A stretch of DNA of 64,000 nucleotides from Glandiceps talaboti (GCF_964340395.1 NC_135558.1:7507001-7571000), one strand, 5' to 3'; shown: positions 44,912-58,894, numbered from the stretch's first letter. Notes: generated by a model not told the origin, from the sequence alone. Made by a program: numbers and translations.

Positions 44912-45089
44912 CTCACAGTACTAAGACAGCAATGGAAAAGGTGTGAAAAATGCCAGGTTGAAAATGATTGACTATGTTAATGATGTAAGGGAAAGACCAT
45001 GTGGTTGAGAGGTGGTGATTCATCTTATGAAGTGTTGATATATACTGTTCACGATACCAAGGCATCTCTGTCGACAAAGTAACCATACA

Positions 45090-45200
45090 TGTATGCATTG
45101 TATGCAAAACGTGCCATGGTCACTCTATCAAAGGCCAGGGATTCAATTCTAGGTTGTAGCATTCGTGTTATCTTATTAGTGAAGTCATAATGATTAGACA
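45090..45200 (-). pseudogene. diverged copy of the 44.8-kb exon-like segment
   Basis: Minus-strand frame RIESLAFDRVTMARFAYNAY. TTTGCATACAATGCATACATG aligns with TTTGTCTATTCAGCTGCACATG of the 44.8-kb segment. The frame soon stops and there is no clear splice context, so it looks like a decayed duplicate. Confidence 0.25.
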
Positions 45201-46384
45201 AGATAATTTTTTGTTCTGGACAAAATATCTCTAAACATCTATCAGACAAATGTTTTACACAACAAAATTTCAATCATAATTCAAAATATGGCTTGTTTCT
45301 GAATGATTAGTTGTTCGTGTCATCTCAATGTTTGAAGGAAAATCCAATTTAAATCAATGCCTAGAAAGTAATTATAACCATCACAGAACTTATCAGGCAT
45401 GTACATGCTTCTTCGGGCAATGGTTATGGATGCCACAGATTTGACAATTCTTTCAACAGTGTTCACTAGTCTACAGCTTATAAGCATACAAAAGTTTGAA
45501 AATAGATATATTACATCACTCTTTGTGCATTAGCTGTGCATATTCAGTATACTGGTAATACCACATATATGAAACATAAAACTGGTCCTTTGGTAGACTG
45601 AAATGCTGTGGACTTTTTGGAACCATCAAAAAAATGGTCAAACACACACCATGGCATGTGTTGAGCAGATTAAACAGAAGTAAACACTAGATAAATTCCA
45701 AAATTATTGTATTCTAAGTTACATCATTTTTTGATGTCGCACCGCACAAAAGTATGCTACCTCATTCAGGTTAATCAGTTATTTGAAAAGCAGAAAAACA
45801 TGCAAATCTAATCCCTTGAGCACATTTTTTTTTACATCAAATATTGTTATGATGTGTTTTTTTTCTATTCATATATGCAATGGCTGTCGACAGCTCATAT
45901 CAAACAACAAAACTTCATTTGAACTTATTATCATCATTTAGTTGTAATGTACTTTTTACCACAGTCACTGCAGGTTTTTTTTTGATTGCCTGGTAAATTA
46001 CAACCTAATGCTTGGGGCCCTGATTTCCATTTGGACAGCAAAAACAAATGTAAGGATCGGAATGTCTATGTTATAATTCACGAATCAATACAAACATGAT
46101 CATTCACTTAAGGTCTAAAATTCACTTTGTGCTGTTCATTAACATTTGATAATTTGGGTTAATCTTATCAATTCCCAGACCATTTGATGAACTGTTGTAT
46201 ACAAGTTTTAAAAGGAGAAAAAATGTGTCACTTGCATTCACTTTCACTTTATCAGTACAGAGTACCATAACAGAGCTTCGAAACCAAGTCTGAATATACA
46301 TTCTCAAAGCTTGTCTACTGATAGAGGTATGACGCGTTCTGTTCAAAAGCCATTCTCCATTCCCCATACTTAGTTTCATGAAGT

Positions 46385-46475
46385 ATCATTCCCATGTGAG
46401 AAACAAAACGGATCTACAAACTCTTGAAAAGTCAAGATGGTCTGTAGCTAAACTAACAATGTTATTCTAATTAAT
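46385..46475 (-). pseudogene. second diverged copy of the 44.8-kb exon-like segment
   Basis: Minus-strand frame NNIVSLATDHLDFSRVCRSV. AACATTGTTAGTTTAGCT aligns with AACATCATCAATTTAGCT at 44.8 kb. It is bounded by stops; probably a remnant. Confidence 0.22.
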
Positions 46476-46479
46476 TGTG

Positions 46480-47800
46480 ATGTAGTACACAGCTGTATCA
46501 AAAAGTAACAGTGACATGTTGATCCTTCATGATCCTGTCCACAAGGACTATTTATTACAGTTCCTAACATATCAATAATATTTACATGTTTCTTGTGTGA
46601 TTCCCATCAAACAATCTATGCTTATCCCTACACTGAAAACACAAATAAATCTTCATTTCTTCAAATATCATATCTTTATTTAGAAATCACTTTCCCGGCC
46701 CTTTTCTTCTTTATGGCCGAGTACCAGTGGCACTGACCTGTACACCTGTACATCTTCTGAGCAGTATCAACATTAGAGACACTATTCTGGCATTGGTATT
46801 CCCTACAGATGGTTCTACAGCCTATAAATTTACACACAGTATATCATGAAGAGCCTCGAGTAGAAAACAGCCACCTACGCTTGGGACTGCATGCGTAGGT
46901 AAAAGTAATGCTGTGAGGTTGATGATGAACTATTGCTAAATGTTACCTACTGTTAAATACAACAACTCTACAATGACATGCCCAATGTATAATGTTTTCA
47001 TTTTCAATACCTAATAGACAATGCACTTTCATTTAATGTCACTGTACTTAGGCATAAATGCACTACTTTTAATACATAAACCCTGAGTGAAATTGTTGAT
47101 ATCATCTAAATTTTCATGACTTATTTGTATGATAAGAGAAACTGCATGATCTAAAATTGATAACAACGCTGCATTACGGGGAAGATATATCATACAAGAT
47201 CCAACACTGATAACACTAATACTGGATTGTAACTACTTCGTTATTAATACTTGTCGTTACAAAAGCAGGTAAAAGTATTATCTATTTCAAACAAGACAAT
47301 AATTAGTAACTACACAGCAACTTGACACACTTTCTTTAAATGTACAAACATACTGAACATACGCAAGATGTTATTTTTCAAATCATGTATGCTTTAAAAA
47401 TTGACTGAATTCAGTTTTGATTTAAGCAAATATGAAATTGTATTCCAGAAATGATATTTGTGAAACACATGTATAGAAAACATGGCAACTTCATATGAAA
47501 ATATGCATACAGGTTTAATACGATACTACCCTACCCCAAGTTATTCAAGAATAGAAACATGAAAAACCTGTGTTTAATTTGTATGGCGACCAATGTGCTA
47601 GGTGGCATTCTTATTCCTAGGCCTATATAAATCACCTCTATTGCCAATGATATATAGTTCCCACAACAACCTAATATGGATAATAAATGGCATTTATTAC
47701 CTGTAAATTAATGATATCCCTACGGCACATGGAAACTTTCTGTCTGTAAATTGATGTTTAATTCAGTACACTGTAAACTATATCATCTACTGTTTTTAGA
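46480..47800. other. no gene seen
   Basis: AT-rich, without usable splice-bounded frames or obvious repeats. Confidence 0.45.
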
Positions 47801-48235
47801 TACATCTGTAGGTGTGTAGTTACGTTGGCTTTTAATGGTTGGTATAGTTATATGTACTTTTATCTTTATACTAGTAGAGGACATGTTGTTCGTGAATGTA
47901 GGTCAAAACTAAGTAATATTAAAAGCTTTTAACAATTGTAAACAGAAATAAGAGGTATTTTCTATCTCGGTCCAATGGAAACTTAGCATCCTTGCACTAA
48001 AAAGTATATTTGAAACAGGACTGTACATATATGTTGCTTTGAGTTTTAATAGTTGTAGTTATTTTTCATCTTGATATTTTGTTCTTGAAGTAAGGTAAAA
48101 ACTTTAAGCTTTCAACAATGCTCAACATAAGCGAGGGTTAGTTTTCCATCTGGTTGTCATGGAAACAGACTATCCTTGCACTCATATGTATTCCTGGCAC
48201 TAGACTGTAAATGGACATTTAGTATCTTAGATCTA
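47800..48235. repeat. degenerate ~190-bp tandem repeat
   Basis: Blocks with TTTTAATxGTTGGTATAGTTAT, GTTCTTGAAGTAAGGT/GTTCGTGAATGTAGGT, AAAAGCTTT(T/C)AACAAT and ATCCTTGCACT recur about twice with heavy divergence. Confidence 0.5.
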
Positions 48236-48649
48236 GTATTCCTCATAAAGTAGGGGTATATTTTGATAAGTGGTCATTTTAAAAAATCATAACTACAACT
48301 TTCACCAGTTTTCAGAATGCCTGTTGAGATCTTTCTTTGGAAAAGAGGTTTAATGGTTTTTGAATATATACATGCACACAAAATCTCCTTTACAAGATTA
48401 TGTCAAACCTTAACGTATTTCCATGCAACTTTGTATACAATAGAACTAAATCAAATATTACATTTACTTTCCATACATCCTTGTGGACAGGATCATATTA
48501 AATCTTTGCCAACATTTACTATGTATCCTGTAAAAAAGGACTGAATGAACCTTCAAATGGAAATTCATGTGTTGGTAAACCATAAGATTCAATTTGAATT
48601 TTTTTCCAAACACAAATTGAAAATTTCAGAACTGAATTTAAATTTCCTA

Positions 48650-49020
48650 ATCATTTAGTATGCAACCTTTTTCAGGACTGTGTGTAATTTTACTGGCCAT
48701 TTAGTATGCAAACCTTTGTAACAAGCCTGCATGTATTTTTTGCTGACCATGCTACCTGTGTCTACTCTTCTGCAAGACTGTTTGCCAAATTCTCTTTATG
48801 TGCAGATGAAATCTTCTAAACAGGACTGTGTATGCAATCGATTACTAACCATATTGGAACAAACTTGATCTAATATTGCTTACCATTTACTATGCAACCT
48901 TCTAAACAGGACTGTGTGTCTTCCAAACTTTGCTCACTGTGCAAAGTAACCTTCTGAGCAGGACCAGATCAGATTTTACTAACCATTTAATATTCAATCT
49001 CAGAAACTTGATCCCCCACT
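48650..49020. repeat. degenerate tandem repeat
   Basis: CCATTTAGTATGCAACCTT followed by CAGGACTGTGTGT-like sequence recurs at about 48651, 48699, 48887 and 48983 with weaker copies between; unit about 50-90 bp. Confidence 0.55.
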
Positions 49021-50650
49021 GAGAATACACTTATCCACTGCACAATTTATTGATCTGTACTCCAGGGACTGTAAGGGATGATTTATAATGATAAAAGGAA
49101 CAAGCTACTCGGAGGCCACTAATTGATTGAGATGACATTCCTGTGTCGGTTATACTAGGTTACAAGGTCATAGTTGCCTGGAATATGTGGAATTACATTT
49201 ATGACGTTACATGGCACCTCTGTTACAAATCTTATGAGTCATTAAATATTCATTCATTCTAGAGGCACAGTCAGTAACTTTATGAGACTTTGGTGGTTAA
49301 ATTTCTTTCATTTTGAAATATCCTTTACATTATTCCAACATTTAAAACATATGTTGAATGTCTATCAACTAGTAGAATACTTACAAAGTATTCAGATATT
49401 ATATAAAATACTATTAAGACATAATTTGGGGGTACAACAAATTTGAAAAACTCCAGTCTTCATTGCTAAGCTTCTTTGTGCATACTAACCACCTGTATAA
49501 TGCTTTGTTGATGCCAATGTGTATGTTTAGTATGTATAACACAATAATGAAGTCTCAGTTTAATAGAGGCTATAGCAATTTAACATTAAAATCACATGTA
49601 ATTAGCTGTACTGTTACTTTATTTTTCTGAAGTATGAGGGAAATTTGTATCGCTTTGCTAAAAATTATGTTGAATTTTATGGTTAGTGAACACACTACCT
49701 GAATTCTGTTTGATTAGAATCCAAACATGTAACTGACTATATAAGGAGCTTTGCTTTCACAAGAATGCAGGAATTTATCAGAAAACGGACAAATTGAAAA
49801 TCGAAATGCTTATTAGATTGAAACCTATATTATGCAGCTAATAACAGAAAGATTACTGTTATCAAGAAGTGGTGGGCATATCGCTACACTTGGAAACTGG
49901 CAGGTTGAAAACTGTTGTTAGTAAATGCTCTTGGGATTGAAATTTAGAGATTGTTAAGTCATTATATTGAGTCTCAGTGCACATCGTTTATTAAATACTG
50001 AATGCATACCAAGTACAATGACATAACTGAAAATTATTGAAATTTCATTGAAGGTGATTGTGAAGGCAAATGTCAATATTATGCACACGGATCATGTAGG
50101 GAAATAGCTTACATGTACACCTGATTAATTTGTCATGAAGAATAATGACACTAGTGTAGACTATTGAAAAGTGAAGATGATGACTTTGCTAGAAGACTCA
50201 TTATATAACAACGATTGCAATTTGATCTTATTTCACCCATGCTGAGATTTAGATTTTGTTATTTAAAAAAGAACATTATACTTTAGACTTCTCTGACAAC
50301 TACAAAGAGCTCAAGATTGATAGTGTGTACACATTGACAGTGTTTTTGTAATCTTGAATATTGAGTAAAGTAGGTATTTCATCTGCTTTCCCCCACTAAC
50401 GTGACAACATAATAGTGTCAGAAATACAAAAGTTTGCAACTTTTATCAGATTTCCCTCTTGCCTTTAATACTTTAAAACACACTCTTATACTAGTTAAAC
50501 TTTTAGTCCACAAGAAACTAAACAGAATATGTATTTCTGGTAACAATTTCTGATTTGATGAATTAATATTGAATGATAAATGGTATTGGATTTGGTCAGG
50601 TGTCAATTTATCAGAAACTGATGGTAACAAGTTCATTACTTTACAGTATT
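49021..50650. other. no gene seen
   Basis: No supported coding segment or repeat structure. Confidence 0.45.
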
Positions 50651-50652
50651 CT

Positions 50653-50982
50653 TAAAGTGGCCATGTGGATGAGAATTGGGTATTTATTTTGGATTTTTAA
50701 TTTATAAAACAATTTATCATGGCTTCCTACTTGCAAAATCAATGTGAAACAACATATACCAAGTCTGTGTTTGAAACTCAATATGTAAAAAGTTTGTTAC
50801 CATACGTACAACAACAAAGATTTTACATATTTATTAATCTTTTTGCAATTTATTGAGTTACAAACAAGGACTTGACATATGTTGTTTCACATTGATTTTT
50901 CAAATAGGAAGTCATGATAAAATTGTTTTATAACTTAAAATTCCAAAATAAATACCAAATCCTTATCCATATGGCCACTTTA
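50653..50982. mobile_element. 330-bp fold-back element, arms about 160 bp, almost no loop
   Basis: It opens AAAGTGGCCATGTGGAT and closes ATCCATATGGCCACTTT. TCAATGTGAAACAACATAT pairs with ATATGTTGTTTCACATTGA, and the centre lies near 50812. Typical of a MITE or fold-back transposon; no terminal duplication is obvious. Confidence 0.82.
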
Positions 50983-51496
50983 CGGAAATGACATACATTA
51001 TTTAATATATGACAGTTTTAGACAGAAGTGAATAAAACACAAAATTAATCGTCATGCATTTTTGACAGTATTATCATTGAAAAGGTTTTAAATGTTGGAA
51101 CAGAACTCTACTTGATAATAAACTATGCATTTTCCTAGCTTCCTCAGTTTGTGAAAGAGAAAGTACACAATTGTGAATTCTAAAAATAATTTGAAGAAAA
51201 TAATTGAGGACAGCTTAATTCATGTTTATGTATTTATTTTCAAACAGATGTTACATGTATAGTAATCAGATGGTGGAAACATGTTAGACAGGGTATCAGC
51301 TGGACTCTTTATCTAGAACATTGATTATCAATATTACATGTTTAATTCATTGAATGTAAAAAGTTCGATCTCACAGTCACCATTTTCAACCTACATGTAC
51401 AACCGTTCCTCGGCCTTGATTGCCACTTTCATGTCAGTTCAAATTTGTTAAACCTAGCTGTTCTACTCGATAAAGCTAACAAGAATAGACTCTTAC

Positions 51497-51585
51497 TTCT
51501 GATCAGAGCACTCAACACACTTCTGTCGTCAATGGCTTCTTTTGGAATTGTCAGTTCATTTATAAGAGTCCTTATCACTGCCCAC
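51497..51585 (-). CDS. candidate minus-strand exon, product unknown
   Basis: Reads WAVIRTLINELTIPKEAIDD, then RSVLSALIR, in 89 bases ending before GTAAGA. Helical composition. Phase 2 in, 1 out, so it can be joined to the candidate terminal exon at 44751-44911. The acceptor lacks a strong pyrimidine tract. The same frame runs on to a stop 22 codons past the donor. Confidence 0.28.
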
Positions 51586-51699
51586 CTTTATATACTTAGC
51601 AAAATACTACTAGGTGACAATATGATTCATTCCTCGTTTTCACTCAAAATGTCAACTTTTTTTAGGTCACATAGTAAGGTTTTCATTAATTCTGTATGA

Positions 51700-54520
51700 A
51701 TGTTAACACACATGCAATCTTCTTTCCCTGCATATAATCATTGAATTTCGTCAAACACTTGTAAGTTGATGAATTTCCAGAGGTGAGGACAGCACTTGAA
51801 TGGGGCATAAAATATTGATGATAAATTAGTGCATACATAGCACTCAGTATATGTTAGTTCCCTGAGGGTTGGAAATCTATTGTTCCCATTGAGCCATCTG
51901 TGGCCTATAGACAATTCATCAGCTATCAGATGGAGCCTCCTCTAACCATCTGGACAGGACTCATTACATTTCGCTGCAATTCAGCTCAGTTTTGTGATAA
52001 TGCCCTGAAACGATCCCCATAATATTTTGAACACAATACTCCTTAATGAGGCAATGCAGAAAATAACGCGATTAAACCACTATAATTGTTCAATTCAGTT
52101 ATAATTTTCTATTTAATAATGACTGTTTAACACAAATTCCGGCACTGAAATTGATTTCTAGAATCTTTTAATCTTAATATAGAAGATCACACGTTGATGA
52201 TTTATTTCATCTCTAATTGATGAAAAGCCACAAGATAATAATGAAAATTGCCACTCCTGTCAATATATAACATATTTCTCGTGATAATGGAAAAGATGAC
52301 CTGGCTGGTTCATTTGAAAGAGATGACTGAGCTTGGTATGACAACTAATCTGCATAATGAAAAATCTAAAAATCCACATTTTTGTCAATCACCTTAAAAC
52401 TTTTTTTCCCATAATGTATTTTACTATGAGGCACTGAAGTAAGATTTTGAAAGGTTTATTCAAAAATGCTCTTAATGAATCAATCAGATCACATTCTTGT
52501 ACAATGAGATTAATGATGACAGTACTTGAGTGAAAAGCCTTTTTTTTCTTCTATATCTCTACAGTCTGACAGGCTTCTTCTAATAGTGCTTCTTAGATTA
52601 TTTATTCATCATGAGATTTTACTCCTCTTACTGTCACTGATAGAATATGTTGACACTAGCAAAGGAGGTCTGTACTCAGGATATGAACACAGATGAAAGT
52701 CGTATCGATATGAAGTACTACCTTGAATATTATCAGTCATAAACTACTGTCACAAAACTGTTCATATTCAGAGAACAAATTCAAATTTTTTCGATAATAA
52801 ACAAATACAGAGTAGCTATAGATGTCAAATTACACTTTCATGGTAACCATAGCAACATCACAATCAGTAATCAGGAGAATCTAGTGACATCATATCTATG
52901 CTACAAAAGCATACATCATTTCATATTACCTACCTGCTATATTTTGTCATAACCAGAAACGCCGAGGATTGTATGTTTTTGCTCAACCTAAAATGTTTCT
53001 TTGATTATCCCTCTCAAAACACAGCAATTATTCATTTTACTAATAATATGGGTCTTGGGGTTCCAACATTACATAAATGTGGCCGGTAACAAGAGATGCT
53101 TAAAATTATTTATAGGTTTTCCGAAGGAAATTTTCCCCAAAGTGAGTCCTGACATTATGCTATAATAGGCCTAATTCAATCTCGTGGTCGGAACTTGTCA
53201 GAACATTGGGATGTGCCACACAACATGTATTTTCAACAAGCAAAAAGCACTTCACCCAAACATACGTATGAGAAGACAGCGGTACTTCAAACATGAAACA
53301 CATGTTTACAGATTCAGAACTGCAAAAATAGAAAGTGGTTTCATCACAAATCCCCGGTTATGTCTCATGATTAATTTGTGATAATTTGAATACTAACGAC
53401 TGGTGAACTATTAGCCTGAAGTAATTCATTAGAAATGTTGCAAACAAATCAATTTAATCACATCTGTAACAATGAGTTATTACGTTCATATAGTATACAG
53501 CCAATAACCATAACCCAAAATTTCCTGTTTTATAGCTAACTCAAGTGTTTTATTCAACCTCTCGCCAGGTGGGGTGGAATTCCTGAAATAATACTTGGGG
53601 GGTTTATAAGTCTCTATAACATATCAATGAGATCATAAAATAAAGCAAATGTTGTGATGGGCATCTATCTATAAACTGTTACATATGGCAGACATAATAT
53701 GTCATGATACCCAATTTCCTATACTAAATATTCTACTACCTTTTCTGAAAGCCGCAGTTCTAGGAAGTGGCCCCAACCAGTGTGCTAAATTAACATCGGT
53801 CCCATAAGGACAGACAGAGGTTTTGCTACCTGTCAGGCCTTATGACCAATAGTCACTTTCCTTTAATTTCATACATTGGCCCCAACCATACTGACATTTA
53901 ATAATAAGTAATAAAATGCCAAGATACTGAGCAGGGCAGTTCATCTGGCGTCTTTTATCAGTAAAACTGAGTTTATACTACTAATAATGTCAATTTGCAG
54001 TTGATGCGAAGTGAATTACAGTATTTTTGTTGCATTTAAAGTCCTGTACTAAGAACAAATGATTTACACCCTACCATGGCTACTGACTATAGACATTCTT
54101 GGGAAATAAAGCTGGATTTAGACACTTTGGGGAGCTAATTCTTACTGTATACTAAAATATACCTATGTTATTGTAGTATTGTACTTACTTATAAAGCATA
54201 CTTAACTCTCACTTGCTGTTGGCAGAACACACACCTGGTATTCAGGTTTAATGTTAGCCTAACATCAAGTCGTTTGGAGATCACTAGCTTCACCATGTGA
54301 TTAGAACCAATGAGGAGAGTGAAGCAGTGCCATGGTAACATGAATTATACATTGTACAAGCCAGGTTTGACAAAAAAGTATGGAATATATATTCTGATCG
54401 TTCTATGTCATGACAATGCATGTCTATGTCACGACAACGTGTGTCTACATTCTGCTGTGTTTGAAATATGAGTCAAAACGCTCAAAATTGCCATTACTTT
54501 CTCCTATTTTTTTTTATATT
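51700..54520. other. no gene seen
   Basis: Short frames only. GGCCCCAACCA occurs twice (53770, 53878). A block around 54186-54250 resembles 44163-44225 and marks a dispersed repeat family. Confidence 0.4.
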
Positions 54521-54522
54521 AC

Positions 54523-54708
54523 AGCGATGATATAATCATATTATTCCCCAATATTTTTCTTCATTCAGCCAGAAAATACTCGTGACCTAAAAGTTGTCAT
54601 TATGAGTCACTAGACGAGTAGCGACAAAGTCTCCTTAGGTCACTTGTATTTTCCCTGGTTGAACGAAGAAAGACATTAGGGAATAATATCTAATTACCAT
54701 ATCATGAA
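54523..54708. repeat. fold-back element with about 68-bp arms
   Basis: ATATTATTCCCCAATATTTTTC to CGTGACCTAA is inverted as TTAGGTCACTTGTATTTTCC to GGGAATAATAT. The loop of about 45 bases contains GTCACTAGACGAGTAGCGAC. Confidence 0.75.
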
Positions 54709-54709
54709 C

Positions 54710-56140
54710 ATCAGTCTATCTATTTTTAGGTTTAAATACGCAACTATTAAGGAAATACTAGGCATGGGAGAGGACAATAATCAAATTCCCCACATGAATT
54801 GGCTTTAGGCTAGCATAATAAATCAAATTCTATAATTCAATATTCAAATACTAGTAAAGGCTTTTATCATCATTAACTTTTCATAAACTACATATAGTTT
54901 ACTTGAGCTCTATTTTATGCAAATATATTCATTCAAGTACTTGCGCCACTTAATTAAAAGTTCATTTTAGCACCTAACTTGATCTAATTTTAATATATAC
55001 CTGCTATGTTTAATGATAGAGGAATATAGTAATGGCAATAGATACACTTTTTACGTTTTTTTAGAACACCCAGTCTTCATAACTGTTAGTTTTATGAATT
55101 ATTTTGTGTAGAATCTGACAAAAAAAGAAGTCATGTTTCCCATTAGTTTTTGGCACCATAAATTATGCAGGTGTATTTTGTTTGTTTCCAGGTATTAAGA
55201 TAACATTTCCATTACTATCTGGTACTTTTTCTTAAGGAAATGATTAAACATCTAGGAAAGGACCCATCATGTAGAGGGATATTTCTCCTGCTCTTTACAA
55301 GAATACTAAAGGTTGTAAAAGAACTTACATATACTAAATTTCCCATTCTCTTTTACAAATTTTGAGTAGGCCAAAGGTAAGAAAATCAGCTTTTGAGTTG
55401 TGATTGAAACTTTTGTGTGAACAATTGTTGAAGTAGTTGGTGGAAAACCTGAAAGACTCTTAAATTTTGAATTGGCAATTGGAAAATCACTGTTTGCATA
55501 ACTAGCAATTTAGTGTCGGTTTAACCTGGAGTAAATTGACTACTTGCAGAACTGGCTTAACCCTCACTATTAATTGGAAGCAGGAAATTGAGTGTGAGTC
55601 GTTTATAGAGCCCATACAAGTTTTACTATCTTGGCTATGAGAAACATCATTATTTCCATCACATCCATGTAATATTGGCACTGCTTGTGTGCATACTAAA
55701 CATTTTGATCCTAAGACTTGCTTCCTGTGGCAAAGTGATTAAAATATAAGATCTGGAGGCCAGGATGTCAGGGGGTTGGAATAAGATTTTAATCAGGGGG
55801 ATTTTCTGTTGCCAACCCTAGGTGACATTTCTGTAGAATGACATGACATTTAGACAGCGGATTTCAGCCTTGTATCTCTCACAGGACAAGTGTGAAAGGG
55901 GAGGAGTAGGGGTGAGAGAATGATGATCAGAAGTTATGGACATTTATACTAATGTAACGCCCACAGGTGCTAAAGTTTTAAACAGGGTCTGGAGGAGTGA
56001 CTTAATAAATATTCACACTTTTGACTAACTTAGAAAGTAGTGTCAGTTTCACAATGATCAGATAGGGGTATATTAAACAATATCAAAAAACTGTTAAGGA
56101 TTTCTGTAGTTGAATATATATATATACATGTACAAATTAC
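54710..56140. other. no gene seen; possible decayed SINE at 55720-55900
   Basis: A GTGGCAAAGTGATTAAAATA block followed by GGGGGTTGGAAT at tRNA-like spacing could be a worn SINE head; weak. Confidence 0.25.
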
Positions 56141-56144
56141 GATA

Positions 56145-56510
56145 AGGGCAGTACATACAAAATGCTGCATGGAGCATTTCCCTGGATGAAAAAAATATAT
56201 TACAGAAACTTTGTCATGTACTTAAAGTGAAATACAGGGACATACAGTACTACATTCTGTTAAACAGTAGAAACATGCTAAACTCATTGACCCAGTATTT
56301 TAAAACTATTCCCATGTTTACAATATATGGTATAGGCAGTACCGGGGGTATGTACAAAAAAATGCTGCTTGGAGCATTATTCCAGGATAAGAAAAAAAAT
56401 ATTATAGTCTACAGAAACTTGTTACTGTAGTTGAAATGAAATTTTGGGTATACTACATTCTAATAACCAGTAGAAACATGCTAAACTCCTTGAGTAACAT
56501 TTTGAAACTA
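56145..56510. repeat. ~190-bp direct tandem duplication
   Basis: AAATGCTGC(A/T)TGGAGCATT, AACAGTAGAAACATGCTAAAC and neighbouring blocks occur in both 56145-56330 and 56330-56510 in the same order, about 75-80% alike by eye. Confidence 0.75.
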
Positions 56511-57080
56511 AGATAAGAGACATGTTTAAACGCTGTGATCCCATATTTGTAATTCAAAGACATGCTAAATACTGTGACCCTGCTGTTAGCCTGTATTTTG
56601 AAAAAAAAGAAGCTGACAGTGGTTATGTGAAATGACAGCTGAAACAGATTAGCAGTTTGAAAACAACAATTACAGTATACATTATTGCATGTAAGGAATT
56701 TCCATTAGTACGAGATATAATAGTAAACCTGATTAACGTTCAATTTTGAACTCAATTTTCTGACAATTCTCTGTGGTAATATTCACAGCCAGCAGTCTAC
56801 GATGGTTGACATGGAATACATTTTTACATGGCATGCATACCTCATCAACTTGAAGATTTCAGAAATTTGATATTTTTCATGTTTTGACTCACTCAAAACT
56901 GTCCTAAAAATTGTCATCCTTTTGGATCTTAATTAATAATTGAATTTTGATAAAGATATTGAGGAGCGGTTCAAATTACCTCACCGTGTGGCTTTCCTTG
57001 ACGACACTATTAAAACGCTCTAATTTTTGTAATATAGTTTGAAAAAATATCTTGAAAGTTGTAAGAAAATCATAAATTTA

Positions 57081-57160
57081 AATATAATATAATATAATAT
57101 AATATAATATAATATAATATAATATAATATAATATAATATAATTATAATATAATATAATA
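57081..57160. repeat. (AATAT)n microsatellite
   Basis: About 15 AATAT units with one interruption near 57141. Confidence 0.97.
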
Positions 57161-58890
57161 CACACACCAATTAAAAAAATATCAATACTGAACCAACCTA
57201 CTTTTAAAAGTGGTTATTGGAACGGCAGCATGTTTTTACAGATCTAAACAACCAAAGTATCGATACTTATTTGAACTTCAAGTATTTGCTTAATAACTTA
57301 TGCAGGAGCATATGGTACATGGTGAAACGTGCACCTTTTACATGACAACTTCAATATTGGGTATTGTGAAGAGGACCATTTAAAACGCTATTGATAGTCA
57401 GAATGGTACTGTCACCATATGGCAAAGAGAGGGATTATTTTATACAATGAACAAGTCTGAAATGATTAATACATCCAAACTGAACAGGAAGATTCTAATT
57501 TTCTGTCAGTGAAAGAGGTCACCAGTGATCCAGCAAAGTCCTATTTGAGAACCGTTTTAAGAATCTACGTCAAGCTTGCTATTAGAGGGTTGCTTCTATG
57601 TTTAGATTAGAAAGGTAGTTCACGCACTCAGCATTGTGAATTTCTGTTTGTTAATAACAGTGAAGTGATCGCTTGATTGAAAACAAGTTCTGATAAAATG
57701 ACCCAAAATTTATTCGTTTCATTGGTTGATTGAAATGGACCAACAGATGTAAATTGTGGATTGATTCCATAAATGTGCTTTGTGGGTGTTTATTGTGTTC
57801 AACGTATTCATACCACAAGCTGCATTGTCAAGTGAATGTCCAAGTACACTTCCTGTTCATGAAACTTGAAGTGACAAATCCACAATCTGATGGGTTTTTT
57901 TTCTGCAGTATTATTATCATACTACCTACTGAACCATATTTCAGATTAATCCCTGGTAACAGAAAGATTTGTTGCATCATTCACATTTTGTTTCACATTT
58001 TGGTAAGCTACAAGAATCTGAATGACTTGATGACATGATTTTAGGCAAGGATATAGACCATGGCTGGTAGCTGACAAAAACAACCGGCTACTCCCCAATT
58101 TGTTGTTGCTACTTTTTCAGGAACGCGTATTAAAAAATCCATTACTGGGCAAATCATGAGTCTTCCTCATAGGTATTACTGCCCACTGTTCCAATTTTAC
58201 CTGCTAATTTATATTTAGCTACATCCCTATTAGGTACACTAATTTTTCAGGTTTGTACACAAATGAAATTTACATTACAAAAACAACATTATCAAGCGAG
58301 TTCAAGGCACAGGTTTTGATCTAATTATTTTATGTATCTCAGGTAGTAATCTGTGACTGTAATGTTAATTTCTATCAAAATACAGTTCAATCTATTTCCG
58401 TATATTACAAATTCAGCTTTAGTTCATCACGTCATTATAAATATCACACAACACTTTTCCAACTTTACGCACTCTCGTTTACTTATTTTTCACATCTTTG
58501 CAGAAATCAAATACCCTTGCTGTCATAGAAATCATTACAATTGATGTTTTCCAGGTATTTTGCTATCCTAGAAAGATGAATTGTGACTCCTGAGAAATAG
58601 GCCACAGGTCTGACAAATCAGAGAATATCGCCATGGGAACAGACCCTTTGGAGACAGGGTTTAATCTAATTATCCTTATTCATCTATATACTTGTAATCG
58701 TAATACCAACAAAATTGTTCACATTACTGACAGCGGGTTCACTCAGTCACTATATGAATTTAACCAGTTCATGCATGCGATATGTCCTGTTGTATCTTGG
58801 TTTTTATCTCGAAGGTTTGAAAATTCTTCGTCTAATTTTCAATTTCTGACGTTGATTTAGATTAATAAAGTATATATCAATATGTTATTA
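57161..58890. other. no gene seen
   Basis: A few ORFs of 60-100 codons occur, without splice context or recognisable product. Confidence 0.4.
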
Positions 58891-58894
58891 TGTA

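Noticed and set aside
46122-46379. 85-codon minus-strand frame
   Set aside because: No splice sites fit and composition is not coding-like.
51445-51699. 84-codon plus-strand hydrophobic frame
   Set aside because: It starts at a non-ATG codon, has no promoter or splice context, and opposes a more coding-like minus-strand segment.
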